The translations under genes and the position numbers were made by a program. Below are positions 56,114-64,000 of a stretch of 64,000 nt of DNA, in pieces. This DNA comes from JABDBL01 sp963845445 (GTDB lineage: Bacteria > Cyanobacteriota > Vampirovibrionia > Obscuribacterales > Obscuribacteraceae). Location: the NCBI GenBank assembly GCA_963845445.1, contig CAWJSE010000002.1, positions 992,001 to 1,056,000 of the forward strand, given 5' to 3'. Within the stretch, counting starts at the first letter, position 1, and each line of letters begins with the position of its first letter. The notes beneath the pieces were generated by a model. That model was not told the origin of the DNA, ran no database searches, and worked only from the letters and a program-made list of their open reading frames with translations.

Positions 56114-57142
56114 TTAACCAAAGAATACTTCCGCTACCTTGTAAAGATCCATGTCTAGTGTCTTTAGACTGTCTACGCCGTCAGCAACAGATACATCTTT
56201 TACTAAACTGCCCTGCAAGGAAACCATGCGACCAAATTTCTTCTCATGCACCAAATCTGCTGCCGACACACCAAAACGGGTGGCGAGCACTCTATCAAAA
56301 GCGGTAGGAGACCCACCTCTTTGTATATGACCTAGCACTATTGCTCTAGTTTCATAACCTGTGTGTTGTTCGATAAGCTTAGCCAATGTTTCACCAATGC
56401 CGCCCAGTCTGACATGTCCGAAAGAATCCAATTCCTGGTCTTTAAGCGCTTCTTGATGTTCAAGCTTGGCTCCCTCAGCAACTACTACAATTGAATAATC
56501 TTTGCCACGAGCATGTCTTTTTTTGATTGATTCAACAACGTTAGTTAAATCAATTGGAATTTCTGGAACAAGAATATGATCAGCACCACCTGCAATACCG
56601 CCATAGCAAGCTATCCAGCCAGCATGTCGACCCATTACTTCACAAACCAACACACGATTATGGCTCTCGGCTGTTGTATGTAAACGATCTATAGCATCCA
56701 TAACTATATTGACCGCTGTATCAAAACCAAAAGTAAAATCGGTAGCATTCAAATCATTGTCAATTGTTTTTGGCACGCATACTACATTTAAATTGTGTTT
56801 CTGATGCATTTTGTGAGCCACCCCACAGGTGTCTTCGCCGCCGATGGCAATAAGCGCATCAAGACGATTAGACTTCATTGACTCCATAATTCTTTCCGGC
56901 CCGCGCTCTATTTTAAAAGGATTGGTCCTTGAAGTTCGCAGTATTGTTCCGCCTCTTTGGATGAGTCCACCTGTACTTTGTAAAGTCAGAGGCATAACCA
57001 TATTCTCGATTGGCCCACGCCAACCTTCCAAAAAACCAATTACTTCAGAACTATAATTGCTCACGCTGCGGCGCACAACTGCTCTAATGACAGCATTTAG
57101 CCCCGGACAATCTCCGCCACCAGTAAGAATTCCAATTCGCAT
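56114..57142 (-). CDS. pfkA: 6-phosphofructokinase, probable PPi-dependent type
   Basis: 342 residues from ATG 57142 (a GTG at 57178 inside the repeat element extends it by 12: MQPKQRLNKGAN). PFK motifs: RIGILTGGGDCPGLNAVIRA, TSRTNPF, GGEDT, PKTIDNDLNATDFTFGFDTA, MGRHAGWIA, and LGHIQRGGSPTAFDR. At the two positions that discriminate phosphoryl donors (E. coli G104 and G124), this protein has Asp (GGEDT) and Lys (PKTIDND), the pair associated with PPi use in group III PFKs. The reaction is fructose 6-phosphate phosphorylation. The two repeat units lie immediately 5' of the gene. Confidence 0.9.
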   Translation of the reverse strand: MRIGILTGGGDCPGLNAVIRAVVRRSVSNYSSEVIGFLEGWRGPIENMVMPLTLQSTGGLIQRGGTILRTSRTNPFKIERGPERIMESMKSNRLDALIAIGGEDTCGVAHKMHQKHNLNVVCVPKTIDNDLNATDFTFGFDTAVNIVMDAIDRLHTTAESHNRVLVCEVMGRHAGWIACYGGIAGGADHILVPEIPIDLTNVVESIKKRHARGKDYSIVVVAEGAKLEHQEALKDQELDSFGHVRLGGIGETLAKLIEQHTGYETRAIVLGHIQRGGSPTAFDRVLATRFGVSAADLVHEKKFGRMVSLQGSLVKDVSVADGVDSLKTLDMDLYKVAEVFFG

Positions 57143-57159
57143 ATTTGCTCCCTTATTTA

Positions 57160-57387
57160 AACGCTGCTTCGGCTGCACTCCGTTTGCCTCAACGCGTGTA
57201 CCTTATCTCATTTCGCCTGTGACTTTTTTCCTATTGCCGTTCGCTTAACTTAAATCGTTTGGCTCCTCTTATAAGCGCTGCTTCGGCTGCACTCCGTTTG
57301 CCTCAACGCGCGTACCCAACTTCGTTACGCTTCTGACGGCTCCTCGCCGTCATGCACTTCACTAATTCGTTTGACTCCTTATACCAT
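57160..57387 (-). repeat. Diverged repeat element, two units (113 and 115 bp) 5' of pfkA
   Basis: Units 57160-57272 and 57273-57387. Gene-sense they share the end GCAAACGGAGTGCAGCCGAA and GTACGCG(C/T)GTTGAGG with other copies. The frame of the proximal unit runs without a stop into pfkA from a GTG at 57178. Confidence 0.75.
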
Positions 57388-57401
57388 AAGCAAACATCGG
57401 C

Positions 57402-57540
57402 ATGCCAAGAGCAACTAACGGTGCTCGTTTTCAACTTTGTTAGTATACTGGTCGGATAAAAATATAGTTTGTGCTAAAGCTTTAACGCAAAGTTTTGTTC
57501 TAAAACTTCACGGACCTGATCAGGTCGATACTCTTGGCAT
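57402..57540 (+). promoter_or_regulatory. Structured leader or regulatory region upstream of sucC
   Basis: ATGCCAAGAG (57402-57411) is exactly complementary to CTCTTGGCAT (57531-57540). Between them are hairpins AGCA/TGCT, AAGTTTT/AAAACTT and the 14-bp palindrome GACCTGATCAGGTC. A TATACT at 57444 could instead be a promoter -10 inside the region. It may be a riboswitch-like RNA or a set of operators; the sequence alone does not decide. It accounts for the 57388-57648 gap upstream of the sucC start. Confidence 0.4.
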
Positions 57541-57648
57541 TGATCAGTGTATGCAATAATCCATCAAAGCACATTTAAGAGATTATTAGTAATTTCAACC
57601 AAAATTTGCTCTAAAGTAGCTAGTTTGGGAATCTTCAGGAGGATTAAC

Positions 57649-58779
57649 TTGAATCTATACGAGTACGAGGCAAAACGAATTTTTGCCAATTACGGTATTC
57701 CAGTACCGCCTTCCGTAAGAATAACTAATGCGGAAGAAATTAAAACAAAGCTATCCACAGCCCTGAAAGAAGCCGAATTGAGCTTTCCCCTTACTCTAAA
57801 ATGTCAGGTGCTAACCGGCGGCAGAGGTAAAGCAGGGGGCATTAAATTTGCTAAAGATACAGCTGAAGCCGAGAAAACAGCCATCGATTTATTAAAACTA
57901 AAGATAAATGAACTACAAACCCAAAGCCTGCTCATCGAACCCAAACTAGAAATTGCTCAAGAGCTATATTTGGCAATTACTCTCGATCGCAATCAAGGAT
58001 GCGCAATCTTTATTGCTAGTGCGGAAGGCGGCATCGAAATCGAATCTTCGCACAATGTTGTAACAGCTGCAATTCCCTATCCATATCATTCTTATGTAGC
58101 ACGTGATCTCGCTCACGCATTGAATTTAAAAGGGAATACCCTTGTTAAAACAGCTGATATCGCCAGTAAACTATATCAATTGTTTATTGCACTTGACTTA
58201 GATCTGGCTGAGATTAATCCTCTTATCATTACCAAATCTGGTGATGTTGTAGCATTGGATGGCAAAATAATAGTTAATGACGATGCTTTAGATCGACAAC
58301 CCTATTTTAAGGGTTGGTTAGAGAAGCATCTGGATGGACTTACCCCAAGAGAACAAAAATCAAAATTAACTGGACTCAATCTCGTTGAATTAAAGGGAAA
58401 TATTGGCATCATTTGTAATGGTGCCGGACTAGTCATGGCCACAATGGATATGGTTAAAGCTTTTGGGGGTGAACCAGCAAACTTTCTAGATGTTGGTGGC
58501 GGAGCAAATCGTGAAAAAACATTTGCAGCGATGGAAATAGTGCAAGACAATCCAGATGTAAAAGTAATTCTCCTCAATATTTTGGGTGGTATTACTGCTT
58601 GTGATGAAATAGCACACGCCCTAGTAGAATTTCTCAAAAAGCATCCAAAGCAGAAACTGGTCGTGCGGTTACAAGGCAATAACCAAGACATAGCAGAAAA
58701 AGTTCTTGCGAATAGTGGTCTTACTTTGTTTTCTAAAATAGAAGATGCGGTAAAAGAATCAGTCGTCCTGTCAAAGTAA
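57649..58779 (+). CDS. sucC: Succinyl-CoA synthetase, beta subunit
   Basis: 376 residues from TTG 57649, with AGGAGG seven bases before; this gives the usual SucC start NLYEYEAKRIFANYGIPVPP. ATP-grasp features include LKCQVLTGGRGKAGGIKFA, DLDLAEINPLIIT and a later GNIGIICNGAGLVMATMDM. The subunit binds the nucleotide and succinate. Followed by sucD after 12 bp. An upstream frame from 57547 has no start support. Confidence 0.94.
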   Translation: MNLYEYEAKRIFANYGIPVPPSVRITNAEEIKTKLSTALKEAELSFPLTLKCQVLTGGRGKAGGIKFAKDTAEAEKTAIDLLKLKINELQTQSLLIEPKLEIAQELYLAITLDRNQGCAIFIASAEGGIEIESSHNVVTAAIPYPYHSYVARDLAHALNLKGNTLVKTADIASKLYQLFIALDLDLAEINPLIITKSGDVVALDGKIIVNDDALDRQPYFKGWLEKHLDGLTPREQKSKLTGLNLVELKGNIGIICNGAGLVMATMDMVKAFGGEPANFLDVGGGANREKTFAAMEIVQDNPDVKVILLNILGGITACDEIAHALVEFLKKHPKQKLVVRLQGNNQDIAEKVLANSGLTLFSKIEDAVKESVVLSK

Positions 58780-58791
58780 GAGGCAATAAAG

Positions 58792-59670
58792 ATGATTTTA
58801 GTTAATAAAAACACGAAAGTAATTGTGCAAGGCGCCACAGGCAAGATGGGTGGCACGCACACAAAGCTTATGCTAAATTACGGCACAAAAATTGTTGCCG
58901 GTATAACTCCTGGTAGAGGAGGCGAAAGCATACATGGTGTACCAGTTTTCGATACAGTTAAGGTCGCCGTCCAAAAAACTGGAGCCGATACTTCTGTTAT
59001 CTTTGTACCGCCTTATGGAGCCTATGATGCAGCAAGTGAGGCACTAGCAGCCGGTATCAAACTTCTTGTTATAATTACCGAAGGAATACCACCACTAGAT
59101 ACAGCAAAGCTTGTGCAAGAGGTCAAACAGTATCAAGCACAGCTAATTGGTCCTAATTGCCCGGGAATTGTCACCCCTGAACAATGTCTAATTGGCATAT
59201 TACCTGGATCACTATTTAAAGCCGGCCCGATTGGTATGGTAAGTAAAAGTGGGACACTAACTTACGAAATTGCACTCGCTCTAACCAATAGTAAACTCGG
59301 ACAATCAACATGTGTGGGGGTGGGCGGGGACCCTATTAAAGGACTCGATTATAAAGAAACCCTTACTCTTTTTGAAGCAGATCCCGAAACAAAGGCCATT
59401 GTACTAATCGGTGAAATTGGAGGCAGTGCTGAGGAAGAAGCAGCCGCCTTTATTAAAGAAAAAATCAAAAAGCCGGTAGTAGCATTTATCGCCGGGCAAA
59501 CTGCCCCTCCGGGCAAGCGCATGGGTCATGCCGGCGCCATTGTATCTGCTGGCAAAGGCACGGCTCAGTCAAAAATAGAGGCATTAACTTCAGCAGGAGT
59601 AAAAGTTGCCAAAACTCCAGGAGATGTAGCCACATATATCGGCGCTATATTAAGCCCGATTAGCCATTAA
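58792..59670 (+). CDS. sucD: Succinyl-CoA synthetase, alpha subunit
   Basis: 292 residues, the normal SucD length. VIVQGATGKMGGTHTKLML (CoA/nucleotide-binding), GPNCPGI, GMVSKSGTLTYE and the phospho-His region GKRMGHAGAIVS are all present. Partner of SucC in the TCA cycle. It also links to prpB, whose product succinate feeds here. Confidence 0.95.
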   Translation: MILVNKNTKVIVQGATGKMGGTHTKLMLNYGTKIVAGITPGRGGESIHGVPVFDTVKVAVQKTGADTSVIFVPPYGAYDAASEALAAGIKLLVIITEGIPPLDTAKLVQEVKQYQAQLIGPNCPGIVTPEQCLIGILPGSLFKAGPIGMVSKSGTLTYEIALALTNSKLGQSTCVGVGGDPIKGLDYKETLTLFEADPETKAIVLIGEIGGSAEEEAAAFIKEKIKKPVVAFIAGQTAPPGKRMGHAGAIVSAGKGTAQSKIEALTSAGVKVAKTPGDVATYIGAILSPISH

Positions 59671-59753
59671 ATAATGGCTTTTACCATTGGTAATTTTGCA
59701 ATTATCGCTTATGATTTATCTAACAGCCGATAATTTTGTGCCGAAAGTTAATA

Positions 59754-60698
59754 ATGGATATTAAAGCCCAAAAAACCAAACCGGACATTACTCAGCCAGT
59801 TAGAGCTCTGGTTCTCCCCGGCGGGGGTGGACGCGGAGCTTATCAGGTTGGTGTTGCCAAAGCACTATTGGAGCAAGGCATTGTTTTTGACTATGCTTTT
59901 GGTACTAGCATTGGTGGTTTAAATGCTGCCTTAATAGCTCAAGGTGATGTAGCAAGATTAGAAGAATTATGGTGCAGCATTCGCGCCAAAGATGTTTATC
60001 ACTTGCCTTCCCCTAACACTATTGGACAAATGGTCTTAGGTCATCATTTAGGCATTCTTGATACGCACCCGTTAGAGGAAGTTATTCGGCGAGAAGTGTC
60101 TTTGCACAAACTAAAAGAAAGCCACACAAAATTTGGCGTTTGTACAACCGATTTGTGTAGCTTGCAAACAAGTTTCATTACCACCGACGATATCATTTCC
60201 AGCAGTGAGTTAGTAGATGTATTAATGGCCACCTGCGCTCTACCTATGGCTTTTCCACCTAGACAATTGCACGGTTCTGGACTCTGGGTAGATGGAGGCT
60301 TAGTGCGTAATACACCTATGCACGCAGCACTTGAGCGCGGTGCCGATGAAATCTACATGGTTTTACTACATCCTGAGCAGATTAACGTTTGTCCAGCAAA
60401 TATGTTTGAAGTAATAGCTCGCTGTTTAGACATTGTTTTAGATGCTTCCGCCCGCAAAGAAATTCAGTCTGCAGAACTCTACAATCGCTTAATTGCTGAC
60501 GGTAATGCGGAGTCTCGCGGCCGTAAAACAGTCGCTATTAAAGTTTTTCAACCTCATCGGCAAGTTAGCACCACTTTGTTAGAAATAGATCCACACCGCT
60601 CCAGACAGTTAATCAATCAAGGTTATGCCGAAGCAATGGAACACCTGCTTGATTTCAGACAAGCTGGCAGCTCCACAAATCAAGCCAAAGCAAGCTAA
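59754..60698 (+). CDS. Patatin-like phospholipase
   Basis: 314 residues from ATG 59754 (a TTG at 59736 is also open). Patatin signatures: LVLPGGGGRGAYQVGV (oxyanion loop), the nucleophile Ser in FGTSIGGLNA and the Asp of the dyad in WVDGGLVRNTP. Predicted to be a cytosolic lipid acyl hydrolase. Converges with the beta-propeller gene, with a 2-bp gap. Confidence 0.88.
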   Translation: MDIKAQKTKPDITQPVRALVLPGGGGRGAYQVGVAKALLEQGIVFDYAFGTSIGGLNAALIAQGDVARLEELWCSIRAKDVYHLPSPNTIGQMVLGHHLGILDTHPLEEVIRREVSLHKLKESHTKFGVCTTDLCSLQTSFITTDDIISSSELVDVLMATCALPMAFPPRQLHGSGLWVDGGLVRNTPMHAALERGADEIYMVLLHPEQINVCPANMFEVIARCLDIVLDASARKEIQSAELYNRLIADGNAESRGRKTVAIKVFQPHRQVSTTLLEIDPHRSRQLINQGYAEAMEHLLDFRQAGSSTNQAKAS

Positions 60699-60700
60699 GT

Positions 60701-62179
60701 TTATTTACTCGGTATCCACAAACACTGATCGCTCGTGTGTCCTATCGGTGAGATCTTCTCGAATGACTGGGTATCAATATTGAATAGCCCTAGAGTCTCA
60801 GTAGACTCACTCGTAACCAGTATGTTCTTTTTGTCAGGCAAAAGCGTCAGTGACCCAGGAAAATCAACATCAAGCGGCAGTCGTATGTCAGTAAGCTTTT
60901 TATGACTTACTGTGTCAAACACGCTAATGGTATTATCTTTTGCATTGGCTATGTATAATTTATTATTATTCGCATCCACTGCTAAACCCGTGGGACCACT
61001 GCCTGTTTTTAAATTCAAAATTACTCCCCGGTGTATTAAATCTACAACAGCGACAGTATTGGAAACACGGTTTGAGATATAAGCAACTTTGCTTTTAGTG
61101 TCAAAAGCTATGCCATTTGGCAAAGCACCCACAGGCAAAGTGCTTATGAAGCGTTGCGTTTGAGTAGACAATAAGGAGGCGCGACCATCAGGCACACTCA
61201 ATACTATACAAATATCGCCTTCAGGATTTATAGCCATGCGTCCAGGATAGTTGTGTACTTTTGTGCGCACCAGAAGCTTATCAGTAGCCGTTTCAAATAC
61301 AGCTATGTCTCCAGTCATATTCTCAGAGACATAAATTAGTTTGCCATCAGGCAGCGCAGCAACATCCTTAGGCGTACTTCCGATAGGCAAGTCTATCTGT
61401 CCTAGAAACTTTCTTTTGTAGGGATCTAGCTTAAGAATACGACTCTTTGACTGATCGGCAATGTAGACTATGCCATTAGCAAATGTAATACCACTGGGAG
61501 TGCCCTGTATGGGAAACTCAATCGTCTTTTCTAATTCCGGATAAGTTAACATACTAATCTTACCTGTAGGCGGAGAGGTTACTAAAATCCAGCCGTTTTT
61601 ATTATCCACAACTTTTTCATTAGTAACTTTTATTGCTGTGTTCTCCTTTGCAATACTGTTAGGTCTTGTTGAAGATTCAACATGCACTCGCGGTGAAGCT
61701 TTCAAAGTGACAGCAACATTCCCAGCGATTGACTTTAAAGAGCTCGGCAGAACAAAGTTTTCCGGAACAATCAGATCAGAAGCTAATTTGGTCGCTAAAA
61801 TGGCACGCCGCAACTCAGGCGACAGTTGATCTAAAGAAACAACTGTTCGCTGCTTATCTATTTCAATCACTTTCATGAAGCACCAACCATCGTCAAAAAG
61901 TAAAAACTCTGGTTTTAGCTTATTTGGAAAAGCAGCCTTTAAAAATGTTTCTCCTTTATTCCCCTGATTGGCAGTATTTGGAACAGCTGGCAAATACAAC
62001 TCGCTACTTTTGGTTTCAATAGCTCCATCAAGACGAACTCGAGCCACTGGCAATACCTTTGCCACTGCGAGCTTCAATTCACGGGGCAATTTAAGTGCTT
62101 GAGCTGGGGGACTAAAGCCAAATAGCACACCGAATAAACATATAAAAATCACAAAGAATGGGTAGTACAATTTACTCAT
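60701..62179 (-). CDS. Exported YVTN-type beta-propeller protein
   Basis: 492 residues from ATG 62179 (frame open to 62209). A signal peptide (YPFFVIFICLFGVLFGFSPP) is followed by a roughly 170-residue unique region and then six or seven YVTN/lactonase-like blades, e.g. GTPSGITFANGIVYIADQ, GALPNGIAFDTKSKVAYISN and GPTGLAVDANNNKLYIANAK. Likely a surface or periplasmic protein; ligand unknown. Confidence 0.78.
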   Translation of the reverse strand: MSKLYYPFFVIFICLFGVLFGFSPPAQALKLPRELKLAVAKVLPVARVRLDGAIETKSSELYLPAVPNTANQGNKGETFLKAAFPNKLKPEFLLFDDGWCFMKVIEIDKQRTVVSLDQLSPELRRAILATKLASDLIVPENFVLPSSLKSIAGNVAVTLKASPRVHVESSTRPNSIAKENTAIKVTNEKVVDNKNGWILVTSPPTGKISMLTYPELEKTIEFPIQGTPSGITFANGIVYIADQSKSRILKLDPYKRKFLGQIDLPIGSTPKDVAALPDGKLIYVSENMTGDIAVFETATDKLLVRTKVHNYPGRMAINPEGDICIVLSVPDGRASLLSTQTQRFISTLPVGALPNGIAFDTKSKVAYISNRVSNTVAVVDLIHRGVILNLKTGSGPTGLAVDANNNKLYIANAKDNTISVFDTVSHKKLTDIRLPLDVDFPGSLTLLPDKKNILVTSESTETLGLFNIDTQSFEKISPIGHTSDQCLWIPSK

Positions 62180-62220
62180 CACTTCGTGCTTAGCCACTCT
62201 AATGCCCACTACAAAAATTC

Positions 62221-63414
62221 TTATTGGGTTTCGTGCTTTAGTTTAAAGGCGTCCACAATTTTACCTATTATAGAAGGTTCGCCTTTGTCTTCCTCTGCTT
62301 CAGAAAAGGTATCCTTAACAGATCCCTTTTCCTCTTCTGGCATATTTTCTCCTCGCAATTCAGCAAGACGTTCAAATAGCTTCTTTTCTTCTAGCGACAA
62401 TTTGATTGGCGTTTCAATATTCAATTGCACCAATTGATCACCGCGCCTGTTAGGATTATTAATACGCGGCACGCCAAGATTTTTCATAACCATAATGCGA
62501 CCAGATTGTGTGCCAGCCGGAATTTTCAGAGACTTTTCCCCCTCAACGGTAGAAACTATTATTTCGCCCCCTAAAGCAGCTAGCGAAAAACTTATATTTT
62601 GTTTGACAAATATATTTTCTCCATCTCGGACAAACTTTTCGTGTTCCTTCACCCGAATAAAAATGAATAGATCACCGAAAGTGCCTCCATTCCTACCTTT
62701 ATCGCCGCCACCAGGTATTCGCATCCGAACACCACTTTCTATGCCCGCCGGGATTTTTAGCGGAAACTCCACGCTTTTCTCATTCAGCATCAAGCCGTGA
62801 CAACCACGACATGGCTTCTCGATGCGCTTCCCAGAACCCTGACATGAAGGACACTCCGATACCCTTACACTTTGACCAAACCAGCTATTTATGACTTGTT
62901 GTACTTGACCGACGCCATTGCAGGTCGAACAGGTGATTACTTTGCTATCCGGCGCAGTGCCTGAACCTTTACAGCTTGCACAGTCATCAAGTCTCTTTAT
63001 AGTTACCGTTTTTTCAACACCCGATACAGCTTCTAAAAAATCAATTTGCATTTCTAGCTGCAGATGGGAACCTGCCTCTGGCCCACTTCGTCTGGCGTTA
63101 CCAAAACCACCACCAAAAAAGGACTCTAATAATTCATCAAGGCCAAAACCAGCAAAAGCACCAAAGTCAAAATTATCAAAGCTATGTGTTTTTCCAGCAA
63201 CACCCTCATGACCGAAACGGTCATAAAGCGAGCGCTTCTGCTCGTCACAAAGAACTTCGTAAGCTTCAGCCAGTTCTTTAAAAGCAGCTTCATCGCCGCT
63301 TTGTTTGTTGTCTGGATGCAAATTGCGAGCCTTTGAGCGAAATACTTTTTTTATTTCTTCAACGGTTGACTGGCGAGAAACACCTAGTACTTCGTAATAA
63401 TCTCTTTTCGCCAT
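62221..63414 (-). CDS. dnaJ: Chaperone DnaJ
   Basis: 397 residues from ATG 63414 (MAKRDYYEVLGVSRQST). J domain with the HPD motif (NLHPDNKQSG), a Gly/Phe-rich linker (FDNFDFGAFAGFGLDE), four zinc CxxCxG repeats (CASCKGSG, CSTCNGVG, CPSCQGSG, CRGCHG) and the C-terminal peptide-binding domain. Co-chaperone of DnaK. grpE is directly upstream (67 bp); dnaK is not between them. Confidence 0.95.
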   Translation of the reverse strand: MAKRDYYEVLGVSRQSTVEEIKKVFRSKARNLHPDNKQSGDEAAFKELAEAYEVLCDEQKRSLYDRFGHEGVAGKTHSFDNFDFGAFAGFGLDELLESFFGGGFGNARRSGPEAGSHLQLEMQIDFLEAVSGVEKTVTIKRLDDCASCKGSGTAPDSKVITCSTCNGVGQVQQVINSWFGQSVRVSECPSCQGSGKRIEKPCRGCHGLMLNEKSVEFPLKIPAGIESGVRMRIPGGGDKGRNGGTFGDLFIFIRVKEHEKFVRDGENIFVKQNISFSLAALGGEIIVSTVEGEKSLKIPAGTQSGRIMVMKNLGVPRINNPNRRGDQLVQLNIETPIKLSLEEKKLFERLAELRGENMPEEEKGSVKDTFSEAEEDKGEPSIIGKIVDAFKLKHETQ

Positions 63415-63481
63415 AGAGGGCAAAGACGGACCTCCTTCACAAATCACTTTCGGTCTTAAACAATTTAATTTTCAAGCGTTT

Positions 63482-64000
63482 TTATAGATCTTCTTTAGAA
63501 GTATTTTGCTCATCCGCTTTCTTCCCAAGAGAAACATCAACGATATCAATCTCCGGTTCTTCTAGAACTTCAACGTCATCTTCCGCCTTATTTTCAGCAT
63601 CGCCATGCACTGGAATTTCAACATCGTTACCCACTACATTTACTAACGCCGGTCTGATTATCTTGTCACCCATAGCATAGCCACGCCGCAAATCATGAGC
63701 AACTGAACCGTCCGGTAATTCAGGAGCAATCACTTGCTGTACTGGTTCGTGCAAACGGGGATCGAATGTCTTTCCCACAGTATGCAACTGTTTAACCCCA
63801 ATCTGCTCCAAACAACGGATAAATCTGTCAGCTATCAGTTTAATGCTTTCAATTACATGGGCAAGCTCTGAGTTTTGATTGAAACTGTTTTTAGCACGAT
63901 CCAGATCATCAAGCGCAGGCAAAATTGCCTCTACCGCCTTATGTACTCCCATACTGGCTAATTCTTCTTTTTCTCGCTCTATTCTCTTTCTGTAGTTTTC
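63482..64000 (-). CDS. grpE: Nucleotide exchange factor GrpE, partial (N-terminus beyond right edge)
   Basis: The frame is open to the window edge: NYRKRIEREKEELASMGVHK, then LPALDDLDRAK, GVKQLHTVGKTFDPRLHEPV and MGDKIIRPALVNV, the GrpE head domain. The N-terminal coiled coil lies beyond 64000. It acts on DnaK. The long acidic C-terminal tail (EDDVEVLEEPEIDIVDV) exceeds usual GrpE. Confidence 0.9.
   Translation of the reverse strand, partial: ENYRKRIEREKEELASMGVHKAVEAILPALDDLDRAKNSFNQNSELAHVIESIKLIADRFIRCLEQIGVKQLHTVGKTFDPRLHEPVQQVIAPELPDGSVAHDLRRGYAMGDKIIRPALVNVVGNDVEIPVHGDAENKAEDDVEVLEEPEIDIVDVSLGKKADEQNTSKEDL

Noticed and set aside
1..64000. tRNA or rRNA genes, prophage, integrase or transposase genes
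   Set aside because: None recognised by eye on either strand; no mobility gene accompanies the repeat family in this window.

Overview
The window looks like a chromosomal segment of an AT-rich, free-living bacterium of the non-photosynthetic Cyanobacteria relatives (Vampirovibrionia/'Melainabacteria', Obscuribacter-like). This placement is an inference from protein style: large lineage-specific YD-like repeat proteins, many TPR/Sel1 proteins, FabV, and a PPi-type phosphofructokinase. No rRNA, tRNA or ribosomal protein gene is present to prove it. Most genes are housekeeping or central metabolism, interleaved with one lineage-specific island.

Layout. 0-3.8 kb: methylcitrate-cycle pair prpB-prpC (prpC runs off the left edge), a frameshifted HI0933-type flavoprotein and a DUF900-like hydrolase. 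3.8-5 kb: two tandem paralogous copies of a structured non-coding RNA, each with its own promoter and terminator. 5-9.7 kb: HAD phosphatase plus class-III aminotransferase, and a TctD/TctE-like two-component pair. 10-16.6 kb: fabV, a PerR-like regulator with an apparent Per box, a P-loop protein, msrA, a NUDIX hydrolase, a matrixin-like protease, an alcohol dehydrogenase and a Sel1 protein. 16.6-24.6 kb: a split SOS-type mutagenesis cassette, imuA and then imuB-dnaE2, each half behind the same 16-bp operator in opposite orientation. 17.6-33.6 kb: six large proteins of unknown function surround and interrupt that cassette. Four of their transcription units carry an 11-bp-period direct repeat (CTCACAA). 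33.6-49.5 kb: TPR protein, deoC, carB, a hydrolase, a small glycosyltransferase operon, a GH57 enzyme, an inositol monophosphatase and ileS. 49.6-64 kb: a coiled-coil protein, sua5/tsaC, miaB, a lipoprotein plus GT87-like protein, pfkA, sucCD, a patatin, a YVTN-type beta-propeller protein, dnaJ and grpE (cut by the right edge).

The strongest undescribed signal is a GC-rich, roughly 110-bp repeat family at seven sites in seven different contexts. At six sites it lies immediately 5' of a gene (response regulator, dnaE2, GH57, inositol monophosphatase, miaB, pfkA), and at one it lies inside dnaE2. It always has the same orientation relative to that gene. Its reading frame either ends on the downstream start codon (ATGA-type overlap) or runs into the protein as an N-terminal or internal in-frame insert. 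One site is a six-copy perfect 110-bp tandem array. This looks like a mobile 'start-codon cassette', comparable in spirit to Rickettsia palindromic elements.

Caution: five conserved genes (HI0933-like, imuB, carB, GH57, miaB) carry six single-base frameshifts, nearly all in short homopolymers. Residual sequencing indels are at least as likely as real gene decay.
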